Shown here one piece after another: positions 11,890-23,095 of a DNA stretch of 64,000 nucleotides; within the stretch, counting starts at the first letter, position 1; each line of letters starts with the position of its first letter. The translations under genes were made by a program, and so were the position numbers. Origin of the DNA: Siphonodentalium dalli (taxonomy: Eukaryota; Mollusca; Scaphopoda; Gadilida; Siphonodentaliidae); NCBI GenBank assembly GCA_032622095.1, contig CP136066.1, positions 197,584,816 to 197,648,815 on the forward strand, in the 5' to 3' direction. The notes beneath the pieces are model-generated. The model saw only the letters and a program-made list of their open reading frames with translations. It did no database searches and was not told the origin of the DNA.

Positions 11890-12333
11890 CTAGCCGATGA
11901 GCCCGACGTTGTCCGGGCTATTCAAATACAAAATTTCAAGTCGATAGCTCCACCCTTTTCCGATGGTGCTCGGCGACCCGATAAAATTCGTATCCGGGGC
12001 AAGATACATTCACATAGAAAATTTCAAGTCGATAGCTCCACTCGTTTCCGAGATCTGGTCTGCGCATGCGCGAAGCTGGCGTCGCACGGGCTCGGCGACC
12101 CGATAAACCGATAAAATTCGTATCCGGGGCAAGATACATTCACATACCAAATTTCAAGTCGATTAGCTCCACCCGTTGCGCATGCGCGAAGCGGGCGCCG
12201 CACGGGCTCACAATACGACAACGTCAACCGCCTGGTCAAACTACACACACGTACCAAGTTTCGTCCCGATCGGTCGAGAATCGTAGATTGTATAAATGAC
12301 AGACAGACAGACGTCTTCAAAATATATATGAGA
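11890..12333 (-). mobile_element. Non-autonomous Helitron, 444 bp (tandem copy 3)
   Basis: Same family as copy 2, with the same 5' TCTCATATATATTTTGAAG and the same 3' hairpin and CTAG. The 3' end abuts copy 2's 5' end exactly. Together 11040-12333 is a head-to-tail trimer flanked by one A and one T of host DNA. Confidence 0.85.
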
Positions 12334-13267
12334 TATAAATAATTTGCATCTTGTCATGATATGAATTGGGACCAAATTGAAGAGAAAAAATATATTTTGG
12401 TCCAATTTTTGTTGGGTGCCTGGAGTTTGGGCGCTCAAACCGGTAAATGGTATGAAAAACGGCCTGGATATGTCCCTGTGCATGCTTCATTTACCCCCTC
12501 CCCCTCCGGAGTACCCCCCCCCCCCCCCCACCCAGCAGCTACATATAACACCAGGCGATGGGTGGAGTTAATAAATTGACATGATGTCGGCCATTTCAAA
12601 GTTGCGTAAAGTTCATGGCATGCTACATTTAGCACCCTATATCTATATACATGTGATCATTTTCAATTTATCGTAACGTTCTCATGTCCCATACTTGGAA
12701 TACTATGAACTGATGTATTATCTGCCTCACACATGCAACAGGCTTGACTTAGTCTTAGGCACACACAAAAATGAGTATGCAGTGATAAATAACGCCAGGC
12801 TTGCTTTATAGTATAAAGCAACCCATGCAGTATCACGAACATATACATGTATATGACAAAAACGTGTCCTCATGCGTCGTGGTGTAACCGCGGTGTTGAA
12901 GTGGTAAGAAGCGGTGACCTTATCACTGTGTTGGAGGTTAACACGGTATAAATACTGCGGTATTACTGGGGTGACACCACATTAGAGGTGGTCAATTAAT
13001 TTACTTTAAAGTGATGTGAAACACTCCATTATGGTGATAAAATAGAAATTGAGAATAAATTTTTTCAAAGTAGTCATTATACAATTATTTATATCCAAAT
13101 TGACAACATACGCCATGGTCATTCTTGGATATAGTATATGCTCATAATTGTGAATGATAGGAACAAAACTTGGTATGAGTAACAAACATCGCACTATTGA
13201 AGTAAATTCATGTTTCTCTCTGTCATTTTAGGAGAAGATATTTGTACACAGTATAAATAACACTTAC
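12334..13267. other. Intron, C run and low-complexity sequence
   Basis: A C run at about 12516-12531. No exon or repeat with defined ends was recognised. Confidence 0.45.
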
Positions 13268-13464
13268 AACTTGACGCTCAATTTCTTTAGAGCCTTTCAT
13301 GAGGAGCTCAATTCTGTCTAGATCCGTCATGGTTTGAAGAGGGAATGACACCCCCTCAGGCAGCTCAACCGATAAAGTTCTGGTGTCCCTCCGGACGATG
13401 TAATGTTGAACTTTTAGAATTTGCTTTGTAGTCTCTCCCAGCTTTGCTAGGATTCTTAATATCT
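13268..13464 (-). CDS. DUF4806-like protein, exon with start of domain
   Basis: On the minus strand the acceptor ...GGATAGTTAG (13466-13465) opens 2 nt plus exactly 65 codons, ending at a consensus donor GTAAGT (13267-13262) in phase 0. The next exon (9481 downwards) continues in phase 0. The N-terminal third is a heptad-like helix (ILRILAKLGETTKQIL), then VELPEGVSFPLQTMTDLDRI, then ELLMKGSKEIERQV. The 'FPL-x-T-x-x-D-L-x-x-I-E' segment is what usually opens a DUF4806 domain. Other AG acceptors nearby were rejected because only this one keeps phase with the 16232-16302 exon and avoids the in-frame TAG just upstream. Confidence 0.7.
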
Positions 13465-14654
13465 CTAACTATCCAGCTATTAAAAGAAATAAATAGTTGA
13501 ACATTATCCAATTTTGTTCCGCGCATTTAAAGGTACGGTTGGCCTTGGCGGTGGGTATCCTGTGAAAATATTTCCACCCGCCAAAAACCGCCACAAACAG
13601 AAAGAACAACAAAATGTAGACAGACTTTGTCCGTATACAAATAAGAAATATCGCAAAAACAGTATGTTATTGTCATATTTTTGACCATTGTTATGTAAAC
13701 AAAAGCATAAAAAGTTACTTTTCTGGTGTTTGTTTATATTATGATGGTAAACATAAAGAGCGTTCTTTGTGGGTGAATTCCTGATATGGAACGAATAAAG
13801 AGCGTTTATGCCATTTATGTGTGATTAGCCAGCAGCATTGTGTTGTCTTCTGTAACACAATCAGGCTCTTGCTTAGGTAAAATATAGTAAATCTTTATGA
13901 TAACATGGTATATATGAACGAAACTGTATGCATTTTAATGTTTTTCTGTTTACGGTGATTGGAACAAATATGAATATTTTCGACAACTAAGGCCTCGCGT
14001 GCCTTTAATAGGTTCACATTGAAAGATGGACTTTATTTAGATAATTCCAAATCTTACCAATAATGGTTACTTTAGGAAGTATTGATTCACTATATAAGAC
14101 AGTCTTCAAGAGTCTCGTTAAAAGTTTAAACTAGACCATGTTTTATTAAATCCCTCCTTGTTTATCTGAATAATTAAATGTTGGATTTCTGTCTGTCTGC
14201 TATTATATCTCAAACATGGGTTATCGGATCTCAATGAAATTTGGAAAGCATGTTTGGAATCATGAGGGCTTTCAAAAGAGGGTTAACTGACACTGTTCAC
14301 ATTTTTCATTCAAGAGCTATCTCTCTTTAACTGAACATGTTGGATTTCTGTCCATTGTTTGTATTGTCATGTAATTTGGTCAATCATCACATTTTGTTTC
14401 ACAATTTGGTTTCCGATTTGCCCATATTTGATCATATTTCAATTTTCACCATGGGGAATCCCAGCACCCATGGTGCAACCTCTTGCTCAATGTTAAAGGG
14501 ACCGGTAGCCTCTATTGTAGGCCATAATTTAGAAATAACATTTATCAAATTATGATAATTTCCTCATCAATATACTAATAGTATAGCATAATGCTGATAT
14601 GGATGTGATTTTATTCACAAATCATGCTCTGTGTCAAAGGAAATGCAGATCAAG

Positions 14655-15069
14655 CAGGGTTTTTTTAGGTGTCCTCAGGGTCCGGTATTCGGCCCCATTC
14701 CCAATGAGAAAAAGGCACCTTTATTCCCAAGTTTCAACCACCAAATTACCAATTGCAGACAGGTATATAATACCATCGGGTTTATTAAATAATTATCAAA
14801 GTTTGACAGTTATTAAAGTAAATACGTCACTCGCTTGAGAGGAATTCCCAAAAATGAAAATAGCAGGGCGGGCCAGGTGTTTACCTCCCACATCCATTTG
14901 GAAGTGGCCGCATCCGACTAGTAAGCCGAGTATCCATTACTTTCGGGCAACAGTGATTAATTGATTTTTTCTGAAACATGGAAAATTCCCAATTTTAGTC
15001 TGTAAACACACATTTTTCCCAATTCGAACGGACCCGGACCCATTCCCAAAATAGGCAGAAAAATCCCTG
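14655..15069 (-). mobile_element. hAT-like non-autonomous element, short copy
   Basis: Bounded by CAGGGTTTTTTTAGGTGTCC and the inverse of CAGGGATTTTTCTGCC, i.e. CAGGG...CCCTG ends typical of hAT elements. The whole 415 bp matches the ends of the longer element at 17022-17958 in reverse orientation, lacking its central ~540 bp. No 8-bp target duplication is evident (AGATCAAG versus TCAAATGT), so either the true ends differ slightly or the site has decayed. There is no transposase. Confidence 0.65.
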
Positions 15070-16231
15070 TCAAATGTTCAGTTTCTCGCAAATAGTACAT
15101 AGAGTTATTTATCAGCAGACTCTCAATATTGCGTCATTTCATTATTTAAATTTGCGTCAATATACGTTGGTTGTAAAACCCTTAATATCGTGTGTTTATA
15201 ACTTACTACTCACAATACTATCATAGTAAATTCCATATTTGGTTTGTGACATAGTTGGCATAGGTTAGGAGAAAATACTAACTGGATTGAAAAATATTCA
15301 TCTCTTTGCAATGCAAGAATAATTATAATGTACACGTTTTCTGTCTGATACTTTCCCAATCATGAAGTAATGTGGATTAATAGCTGCATTTTGAACTGAC
15401 AGCAGGTGCTCTTGGGCTCCAAATAATAATAAATAATAGTTTCTTGGGAAATTTTCCCTTCACAGTGCTTATCTGGGTCTGCACTTTATTAATTTTGAGG
15501 CTATGAAAATTGAAATCAGCAGAAACTCAAGATTTCTATGATTCTGATACCAAAATGATGAGCTTATAACTTTATGCATGTACATATTCAAGTATATGGC
15601 ATATGTGAACATTTCATATTGAATAAAATGCCACAGGACACATACTATGTTGATTCCTATACATGTACATGTACTTGACATACATGTGCTATAAAACAAT
15701 TTGTTTAACAACGTTGATGTTTTGCTCCAGAGTTCCCCTTGTACTATTGTTTGGGTCCGCACTTATTAAATTTCAATGTAATTTCCGCCCCACTATTATT
15801 TGGGACTACAATTTATTTTGAGCCTGAGAGCAGTATAGGTCGCTTAAAATAAAATTTGGTGTGCTTTGAATCTGATTGTTGTTGGAGCCAATAATTTGAT
15901 CTTCGCCTTCCACAGATCTATGGAACATTTTCATTGGACGATCCAGTATTTCCCAGTGTTTGTATATAAACAAATAGTTCTGTAACGTTTTTGATGTGAC
16001 AATAACATGCAATGTACGCAATATTTATGATTAGTAGAAGAACATCTGTCTTTTATGTATTACTCTTTAATTTTAGGCCGGTTTTAGCTGATGTGACTAT
16101 TTTAACAGCAATACCCACCACGAAGGCTGCCCATATCTTTAAATTGTCCTGGTTTTCCAGGGTTTTCCACAGAATTTACCACAATGTTTGGGAATTATCA
16201 TTTATGCATGGATACCAATAAACAAACTCAC

Positions 16232-16302
16232 TTTGTAAGATGGTCAATGGGCGCAAGATGGTTCCACTCCTGTCAAGGTTTGGTGCTTCATTTTGTAGGA
16301 AA
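16232..16302 (-). CDS. DUF4806-like protein, short linker exon
   Basis: A 71-nt minus-strand exon. The acceptor after CCGAAG (16304-16303) has a weak pyrimidine tract; the donor is GTGAGT (16231-16226). Read in the frame left by the upstream exon (phase 2 in, phase 1 out) it gives FLQNEAPNLDRSGTILRPLT and then ILQ. Its phase matches the next exon exactly, giving a continuous L-Q-K-I-L-R helix across the junction. The function is probably a linker into the coiled-coil. The weak acceptor is the main doubt. Confidence 0.5.
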
Positions 16303-16881
16303 CTTCGGAAAATTAATAGATGATTGTTGAATTCAATACATGTATACATGCACAAGTATATTCACATATTGGCAATAGCATTTCAGAATTGATGGTAATA
16401 TTTATTGTATGTGACGCGTAGTGGAGCAAATAAATTAAAATATCATGCAGTGCTCCTGATGAAGGCGACATGACAAGTCTTGTCATGGATTGTGCAATCT
16501 TGTCTGGATTCTGGTCAGGAAATCCAACATGTCAAAAACGTGTCTTCGCTGGTTTTCATTAAGCTATCAAACGAAATTGGGCTAAAATGGGTCGAAATGA
16601 AACTAATAGAAATTCTTCATAAAGAGTGAATTAGCTTATTTGATTTTCATCGTGATGTTTTGTTCTGTTACTGAACAGGCGAACACTAGCAAACATACTT
16701 TCTTATTTTCTCAATCTCATCCTGAACAATTCCCAATTTTACAATCTATTCCGTTTTTCCTTCAGAATTGTTTTGAAACATTGCAGCTATTGGTAGGAAG
16801 AACACAGATTATATCTTCTTGGAAGGTTGATTTTCTGCGAATAACCATTATAAGAATTTACAACAAGTCAAGAGTACTCAC

Positions 16882-16935
16882 TCCGTACGTTCACTAAATC
16901 TGAACTGTGGTGATGTAGCAGAAGGGCTGTTGTGC
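16882..16935 (-). CDS. DUF4806-like protein, Ser/Pro linker exon
   Basis: A 54-nt minus-strand exon with a good acceptor (TTTATTTCAG, 16937-16936) and donor GTGAGT (16881-16876). In the frame compatible with the downstream exon it encodes HNSPSATSPQFRFSERT, a Ser/Pro-rich linker of the sort found upstream of DUF4806 domains. A second frame is also open, so the reading rests on phase matching. Further 5' exons must lie above 17 kb and were not recognised. This exon and the one at 16232 sit between two inverted copies of a hAT-like element. Confidence 0.5.
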
Positions 16936-17021
16936 CTGAAATAAAGGCAATATAAACTATTACAACCGAATGTTCAGACATCTCTATTTTCTTTTATCAA
17001 ATTCGCATACCGGTAATAAAT

Positions 17022-17958
17022 CAGGGATTGTTCTGCCTATTTTGGGAATGGGTCCGTTCGAATTGGGAAAATGTGTCTTTACAGACCAAAATTGGGAATT
17101 GTCCATGTTTTAGAAAAATTCAATTAATCACTGTTACACACAAGTAAATAGTACTAATACCGTAATTTTCGGTGTATAACGCTACTTAAACACAGGTAAC
17201 TCAAAGATGGAGTAAAATCCCAGCCCAGCCTCAGGTAAGTTGAAAATTCACAGATAACAACGGAAGGATTGAAGCCATCCACCAAACTACGACGGAAAAA
17301 CGGTAATAATAGTGCGGGGGGGGGGGGATTCCAGCAAATGTTTATAAAATTAACAGTGAGGACAGCTGGTGAGGACGTGAAATTTTTATATTTTATACAT
17401 AACTCGGCAAGCTTTTTCTTCTCCGCAAGATTATATTTTTGTTTAAATGGAGCCCCATGCTGCCACAGTAAAAAATGTGTATTCCGGTAATCACATGGTG
17501 CGTCCCCCTTAATAATGAGATAATCCTGCTAAAAACGTGCGCAAACGTCATGGATACACGGCTTAATCGTAAACCGATGAGTCCACTTTTACTGAATGCG
17601 GGGGATGTGTATTCTGGAAGAACATGGTGTGTCCCCCTGATAATGAGATAATCCTAGCAACCACGTGCGCGAAAGTAATATATACTGGCTTACAAGTCGG
17701 ATGCGGCCACTTTCAAATGAATGCGGGGAGGTAAACACCTGGCTCGCCCTGCTATGTTTATTTGTGGGAATTCCTCTCAAGCGAGTGACGTATTTACTAT
17801 AATAACTGTCAAACTTTGATAATTATTCAATAAACCCGATATTATATACCTGCCTGCAATTGGGAATTTGGTGGTTGAAAATTGGGAATAAAGGTGCCTT
17901 TTTCCCATTGGGAATGGGGCCGTTTACCTGACCCTGAGGACACCTAAAAAAATCCCTG
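17022..17958 (+). mobile_element. hAT-like non-autonomous element, long copy
   Basis: The 5' end is CAGGGATTGTTCTGCC and the 3' end is CTAAAAAAATCCCTG, 937 bp. The outer ~115 bp on the left and ~270 bp on the right match the short copy in reverse. The centre has a G run (17319-17327) and two diverged ~115-bp direct repeats (about 17475-17590 and 17605-17725) sharing GATAATGAGATAATCCT-type words. The minisatellite begins at the first base after the right end. Confidence 0.65.
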
Positions 17959-18975
17959 TGGACGTTGCACTTTTTCAGTGCTTCGTGTGTTATACGTGGG
18001 CATGTGTTATAAGTGGGCGTGGCACTTTTTCAGTGCAGCGTGTGTTATAAGTGCGCGTGGCACTTTTTCAGTACAGCGCGTGTTATAAGTGGCTGTGACA
18101 CTTTTTCAGTGCAGCGTGTGTTATAAGTGGGCGTGGCACCTTTTCAGTGCAGCGTGTATTATAAGTGGGCATGGTACTTTTTCAGTGCAGCGTGTGTTAT
18201 CAGTGGGCGTGACACTTTTTCAGTGCAGCGTGCGTTTTAAGTGGGCGTGGCACTTTTTCAGTGCAGCGTGTGTTATAAGTGGGCGTGGCACTTTTTCAGT
18301 GCATCGTGTGTTATAAGTGGACGTTGCACTTTTTCAGTGCTGCGTGTGTTATACGTGGGCATGTGTTATAAGTGGGCGTGGCACTTTTTCAGTGCAGCGT
18401 GTGTTATAAGTGGACGTGGCACTTTTTCAGTGCAGCGTGTGTTATAAGTGGGCGTGGCACCTTTTCAGTGCAGCGTGTGTTATACGTGGGAGTGTATTAT
18501 AAGTGCAGCGTGTGTTTTAAGTGGGGTGGCACTTATTTATTGCAGCGTGTGTTATAAGTGGGCGTGGCACTTTTTTAATTGCAGCGTGTGTTTATTGCAG
18601 CGTGTGTTATAAGTGGGCGTGGCACTTTTTTAATTGCAGGGTGTGTTATAAGTGGGCGTGGCACTTTTTCAGTGTAGCGTGTGTTATAAGTGGCCGTGGC
18701 ACTTTTAGTGCAGCGTGTGTTACAAGTGGGCGTGGCACTTTTTCAGTGCAGCGTGTGTTATACGTGGGCGTGTGTTATAAGTGACCGTGGCACTTTTTCA
18801 GTGAAGCGTGTGTTATAAGTGGGCGTGGCACTTTTTCGGTACAGCGTGTGTTATAAGTGAGCGTGGCACCTTTTCAATGCAGCGTGTGTTATAAGTGGGC
18901 GTGGCATCTTTTCTGTGCAGCGTGTGTTATAAGTGGACGTGGCACTTTTTCAGTGCAGCGTGTGTTATAAGTGTG
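17959..18975 (+). repeat. 38-bp minisatellite, forward arm (~25 units)
   Basis: The unit contains GTGCAGCGTGTGTTATAAG, then TGGGCGTGGCACTTTTTCA, and is 38 bp. Because 38 is not divisible by three, all frames stay similar and the Val-Ile-Ser-Gly-Arg-Gly-type frames are artefacts. Variants include truncated units lacking the TTTTTCA block and one ATACGTGGGCGTG type. Confidence 0.95.
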
Positions 18976-19447
18976 TTATAACACACGCTGCACTTAAAAT
19001 GTACCACGCCCACTTATAGCACACGATGCACTGAAAAAGTGGCACGCCCACTTATAACACACGCTGCAGTGAAAAGTGCCACGCCCATTTATAGCACACG
19101 CTGTACTAAAAAAGTGCCACGCCCACTTATAACACACGTTGTCGTGAAAAACGTGCCACGCCCACTTATAACACACGCTGCTTTTAAAATGTGCCACGCC
19201 CACTGATAACATACGCTGCACTAAAAAGGTGCCACGCCCACTTATAACATACGCCCACTTATAACACACTCTGTACTAAAAAAGTGTCACGCCCACTTAT
19301 AACACAAGCTGCATTAAAACAGTACCACGCCCACTTACAACAGACGCCCACTTATAACACACGCTGCACCGAGAGGTGCCACGCCCACTTATAACACACA
19401 CTGCACTGAAATGGTACCACGCCCACTTATATCACACGCTGCACAAA
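18976..19447 (-). repeat. Same 38-bp minisatellite, inverted arm (~12 units)
   Basis: The array flips strand at GTGTTATAACAC (centre about 18978), so the two arms form one long palindrome. Units here are more diverged than in the forward arm. Confidence 0.95.
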
Positions 19448-20097
19448 AAATACATCACACCTCTTCCCTATGATTTCCCAGAGGTAAAATAGCCACTGGC
19501 ACAGGAATTAACCCTTTGTAGTAGTGAAGTTTTAATTTTTTGGAGTGGTTTAAAATATGACATTATTTTTTTAGTGCAGTTCTGACACAAGTAATTTAAA
19601 GGTAAATTCCCTGCTTGTACAGTCTTCCATAGCTGATCCAATCATCCAATGGTGCAACATGCAGACCCACAAACATGTGTAAAATGGGGGCTGAAAATGA
19701 ATTGGGGTTGAAAATTATGCTTTTTTGATGAATAATGTGTTAAAGGGGGTGGGGTTAAATTTTGTGTGATAAATAAAGAAACACACAAGTGATTTTGTTT
19801 CAATTATTCCATGAGAAAGCACGTTATCGCTTTAGGTTACACTGGTGTAAATATGGTTCGGTTGAGGGAGGAATATATAGGAGAGAATAAAATAGAGACT
19901 GGGCTCTGATTGGTCAAATAAATATGACATTATTTTTTTAGTGCGGTTCTGACAGTAGTAACGGAAACACAAGATTTAAAGGTGAATTCATACCCTAATA
20001 GACGGTATCGATTTTTTTACCTAAAAAGTTTCCGCAAATGTCAATCTTTCAGATTTAAATATAAACTCTAAAACATTTCATCTTTGAAAACTTAAAA
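19448..20097. repeat. Two diverged direct-repeat fragments
   Basis: TGACATTATTTTTTTAGTGC followed by GTTCTGACA occurs at about 19557 and again at about 19924, each followed by a similar AAAGGT(A/G)AATTC block. The rest is unassigned. Confidence 0.6.
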
Positions 20098-20642
20098 TAG
20101 TTTGAGTTCAGGTTTGTTAATATCATCCAGCCTTCAGACTTCAGTATTTCAATCAAATTCAAGTGAAATTACAATTTGATCAAATCAACTGGTTATCAGT
20201 TGGGATCTCATAATACCAAGTGAATAATTAACATAGAGATTAGTACTAATAGTAATTACTAACTTAATAGACATAATAGTTTCAGCACTAATAGTATATT
20301 ATGTATGTGTCTCTCACTTGAATTTTAGAAAATAGCCTATTATATGAATTAGAGCGATAACGGTAAGTCTCATTTCAAGCAGAGTAAGCATAATCCATTG
20401 AACCAAAAGATATCTGACAATAAGCATTTCCAATCACATACATGTATAAAAATTTCCAAAGTTACGCTTGAGAAACTTTAACAAATTGACCTCTCAGTAA
20501 AATTCAAAAATACTGACACAGAGAGCCCTAGATTAGCTCTCAATGCAGTGGATTTTCCAAACAAACCCAGCCCCCCACCCCCACCATCAGCAGGGGGACA
20601 CCTCCCCCGAACCTCCCCTGCTCAGGCCTTCGGAAAACAGGT
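20098..20642 (-). repeat. Inverted partner of 10371-10921
   Basis: Begins with TTAAAATAGTTTGAGTTC and ends near GCCTTCGGAAAACAGG, each the reverse complement of the other copy. The pair brackets three exons of the DUF4806-like gene. Confidence 0.8.
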
Positions 20643-20723
20643 GTCCTGAGCACAGAGGCCTATGGAAAACATTTACACCAGTGTAACCTGTAGTGGGGGG
20701 GGGTGATTTCTGATCAGTTTTCA

Positions 20724-20905
20724 GCGTTTGGTGCAAAGCACATTAGCCGAAAACTTTTGTATTCACTGTTCATGGTAATAATGAGTGAGCGATCAATTAT
20801 TGCTTCGTGCATGAACAATGGAAATAGGTCACGCTATTATAGAGCGTGTGGTGTCATTTTCTAGCCGAATCGCCTTGTATGTCGGGTCAACTCCAAATTT
20901 TTTGT
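20724..20905 (+). repeat. ~182-bp segment duplicated at 26573-26754
   Basis: Starts GCGTTTGGTGCAAAGCAC and ends CCAAATTTTTTGTT. It differs from the other copy at only about two positions. It holds the end of the 20829-21083 exon and its 3' flank. Confidence 0.9.
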
Positions 20906-21083
20906 TCGCTACCTTTTGTTTCTGGTTATGGTCCGACTGGATAATATACAGCAGATAACTCAGACATCCGACTGTCATATACCAGAGTAATGACCAATTG
21001 GTGGAAGAGATCTTCAAGTCGAACATTTTGTGTTCGCATTTATAAGTTAAGTACCGTTGTATTTTTGTAACAGAAGAGGTGTC
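20829..21083 (-). CDS. Terminal exon of an unrecognised membrane protein
   Basis: On the minus strand an acceptor ATTTTGCCAG (21085-21084) opens 84 codons in phase 0 down to TGA at 20831-20829. The product has about 29 residues, then a hydrophobic stretch WSLLWYMTVGCLSYLLYIIQ (about residues 30-49) that fits one membrane-spanning helix. A charged tail with QKQKVANKKFGVDPTYKAI follows. Composition and frame length look like real protein. The family was not recognised. The last ~26 codons and the 3' flank recur at 26573-26754 in frame-shifted form, so the exon overlaps a dispersed duplicated segment. Upstream exons were not found. Confidence 0.45.
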   Translation of the reverse strand, partial: DTSSVTKIQRYLTYKCEHKMFDLKISSTNWSLLWYMTVGCLSYLLYIIQSDHNQKQKVANKKFGVDPTYKAIRLENDTTRSIIA

Positions 21084-21105
21084 CTGGCAAAATTATAATT
21101 TTAAT

Positions 21106-21182
21106 TTTAACACGTAGTTAACAGTCAGAAAAATAAATTTAAGTTTAACAGGTAGTTTACAGTCAGAAAAATAATTTTAAGG
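21106..21182 (+). repeat. Short direct repeat, two units
   Basis: TTTAACA(C/G)GTAGTT(A/T)ACAGTC followed by AGAAAAATAA repeats with a period of about 38 bp. Confidence 0.7.
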
Positions 21183-21445
21183 TGAGAATGAACCATATAT
21201 ATATTGCATATATGGTCGGTTTATAATTTTCCACACGAATGGTAAAAAGAGGGTCAGTATTTAATAACATTTTTGTTAGAAACTAAAGATAATCGTGAAG
21301 AAAATATGTTTTGAGAATGTTGCTGGGGGAAATGTGCACATGTATGAGGATATAATAAACTAATTTACATATTCAAATGCCGGCAAATTTATTTGGTGAT
21401 AAGACTGTATTTATTCACCTGTCTTGTCATTCTGATGGAAATATT

Positions 21446-21545
21446 TCCAGACCTAATCAGGGGGGGGGGGTCTGGAAAAAAATTGCACATATAGGGCCCA
21501 AAAAGTTTTTTCCGACCTCGAGGGACCCACCACCCCATTTTACCC
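21446..21545 (+). repeat. G-run-anchored dispersed repeat, copy 1
   Basis: A run of about 10 G followed by TCTGGAAAAAAATTGCACAT and ATAGGGCCC. It occurs in reverse orientation at about 22965-23070. Confidence 0.6.
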
Positions 21546-22964
21546 ACCCCCCGTTTCTCATGTTTTTATCAAAATTTCAGAGGTTTTTTTAGCCGTTCTT
21601 CAATAACTGTGTTAACTGCCTTACTAATTGGTAAACACAGATCAGAAAAACGAAAAATATACTGTATTTCCATGTGTTTCCTGGTGTTTTCAGTATCAAA
21701 CAACAATATTAATTAAGCATTGTGTAGGTACACTATATGTCACAAATTGCCCTAGACCCCATTATAGCCTTAATATATCGAGTGTGTTGTGTCTGACAGA
21801 GAACACTGGCCAGTGTAAATAGTGGTATACAGGTCAGGGGTTCCATAATTATATGTGCATGATCAAAGAACTCTTTAGTCTTATCAAATGGGATGGGGTG
21901 GGAGGGGAATTGTTTTTTGGTTATGTATACAGATAGATATATGGTTATTATACAGCCCGATATTAGTCGGCGGGTATATAGTTGACGTCTCAAGCCGCCT
22001 GTCCGTACAAACATTTTGAATTTTAACTCAAGAGTCAGTTGTCATATTTGATGCCCTATGGCATGGTGACGGACCAGAAATGGGGGACGAATATGCATAA
22101 TATCGCGGGTTGTGACCACCAATGTCTACCAGAGTTATGGGCCCTGTTCGACTTTATGAAATTCAGTCCATGCAAAGTTTTCGCAATATAGGTTAAGTGT
22201 CGGTTGTCAAATTTTGATGTGGTTTGGTATGGTGATAGACCAGAATGAAGAATTGAATGTCATTTCTCAATGCATCTGAATGCATCACATTATTTCAGTT
22301 CATCTGTTTGTAAGTGACAACAGTATACAATTAGTATTTTAGTTTCGTCTTGTTGAGCAGTAAAGCTCTCAGATGAAGTTCGGAAATTCAATGAGAATAG
22401 CGTCACCTTCATTTGGGATTGTCTGAGCAGTAAACAGTAATGTCATTCATCATAACCAATTCAGTTTTATTTGGGTAATTGTTGCAAATTAACATTACTT
22501 GCAATCATTCAAGATGAGAAATAACCAGAAGGAATGAATTTGATTACATGCCAGAACAAGACAGTATTTCAGACATTAGAAATTTATGAGATACCCTTTT
22601 CAATTTCATGTTATGCAACAATCAGGTTAATGATATCTACTAGTAGTCATCATTGAGTATTCACCATGTAGTATCCAATTTGTAATAGAGTTTTTTTGTT
22701 TTATTACTTTTATTCAGATAATATAACTGGGTAATATATTAATTTTGTTACTAAATATTTCTTCCGTTGATCATAAGTTTCCTGAACGTTAATGTGGTCC
22801 ACTGTGAAGTGGTCCGGGATACTGTGAAATCCAGAATGTTGCTAAATCTGAGGCTAAAGAGTCACTTTAGGTGCCTATATAGCCCTATAACAACAAGCAT
22901 GGTATTAACATGCTTACAAACAACATTACATGGTCAGTACTTGTAAATTGTTTGAAAAAAACCC
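21546..22964. other. No feature recognised
   Basis: AT-rich DNA; short frames only, no array, hairpin or exon with convincing borders. Confidence 0.5.
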
Positions 22965-23070
22965 ATTTTGGAAAAAAATTACAAGCACCATTTTTTCCGC
23001 CTCTGGACCACCCACCCACCCCGGCCCTATATACGGAATTTTTTTGCAGACCCCCCCCCCCCCCTGACCT
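22965..23070 (-). repeat. G-run-anchored dispersed repeat, copy 2
   Basis: The reverse complement reads G run, TCTGCAAAAAAATTCCGTAT, ATAGGGCC, matching 21446-21545 with substitutions. Confidence 0.6.
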
Positions 23071-23095
23071 AATGGGTAAAATTTAATCCTTATAG

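Noticed and set aside
18089-18784. Overlapping frames repeating Val-Ile-Ser-Gly-Arg-Gly-Thr
   Set aside because: Products of the 38-bp minisatellite. The period and internal length variants move the frame, with no start or splice context.
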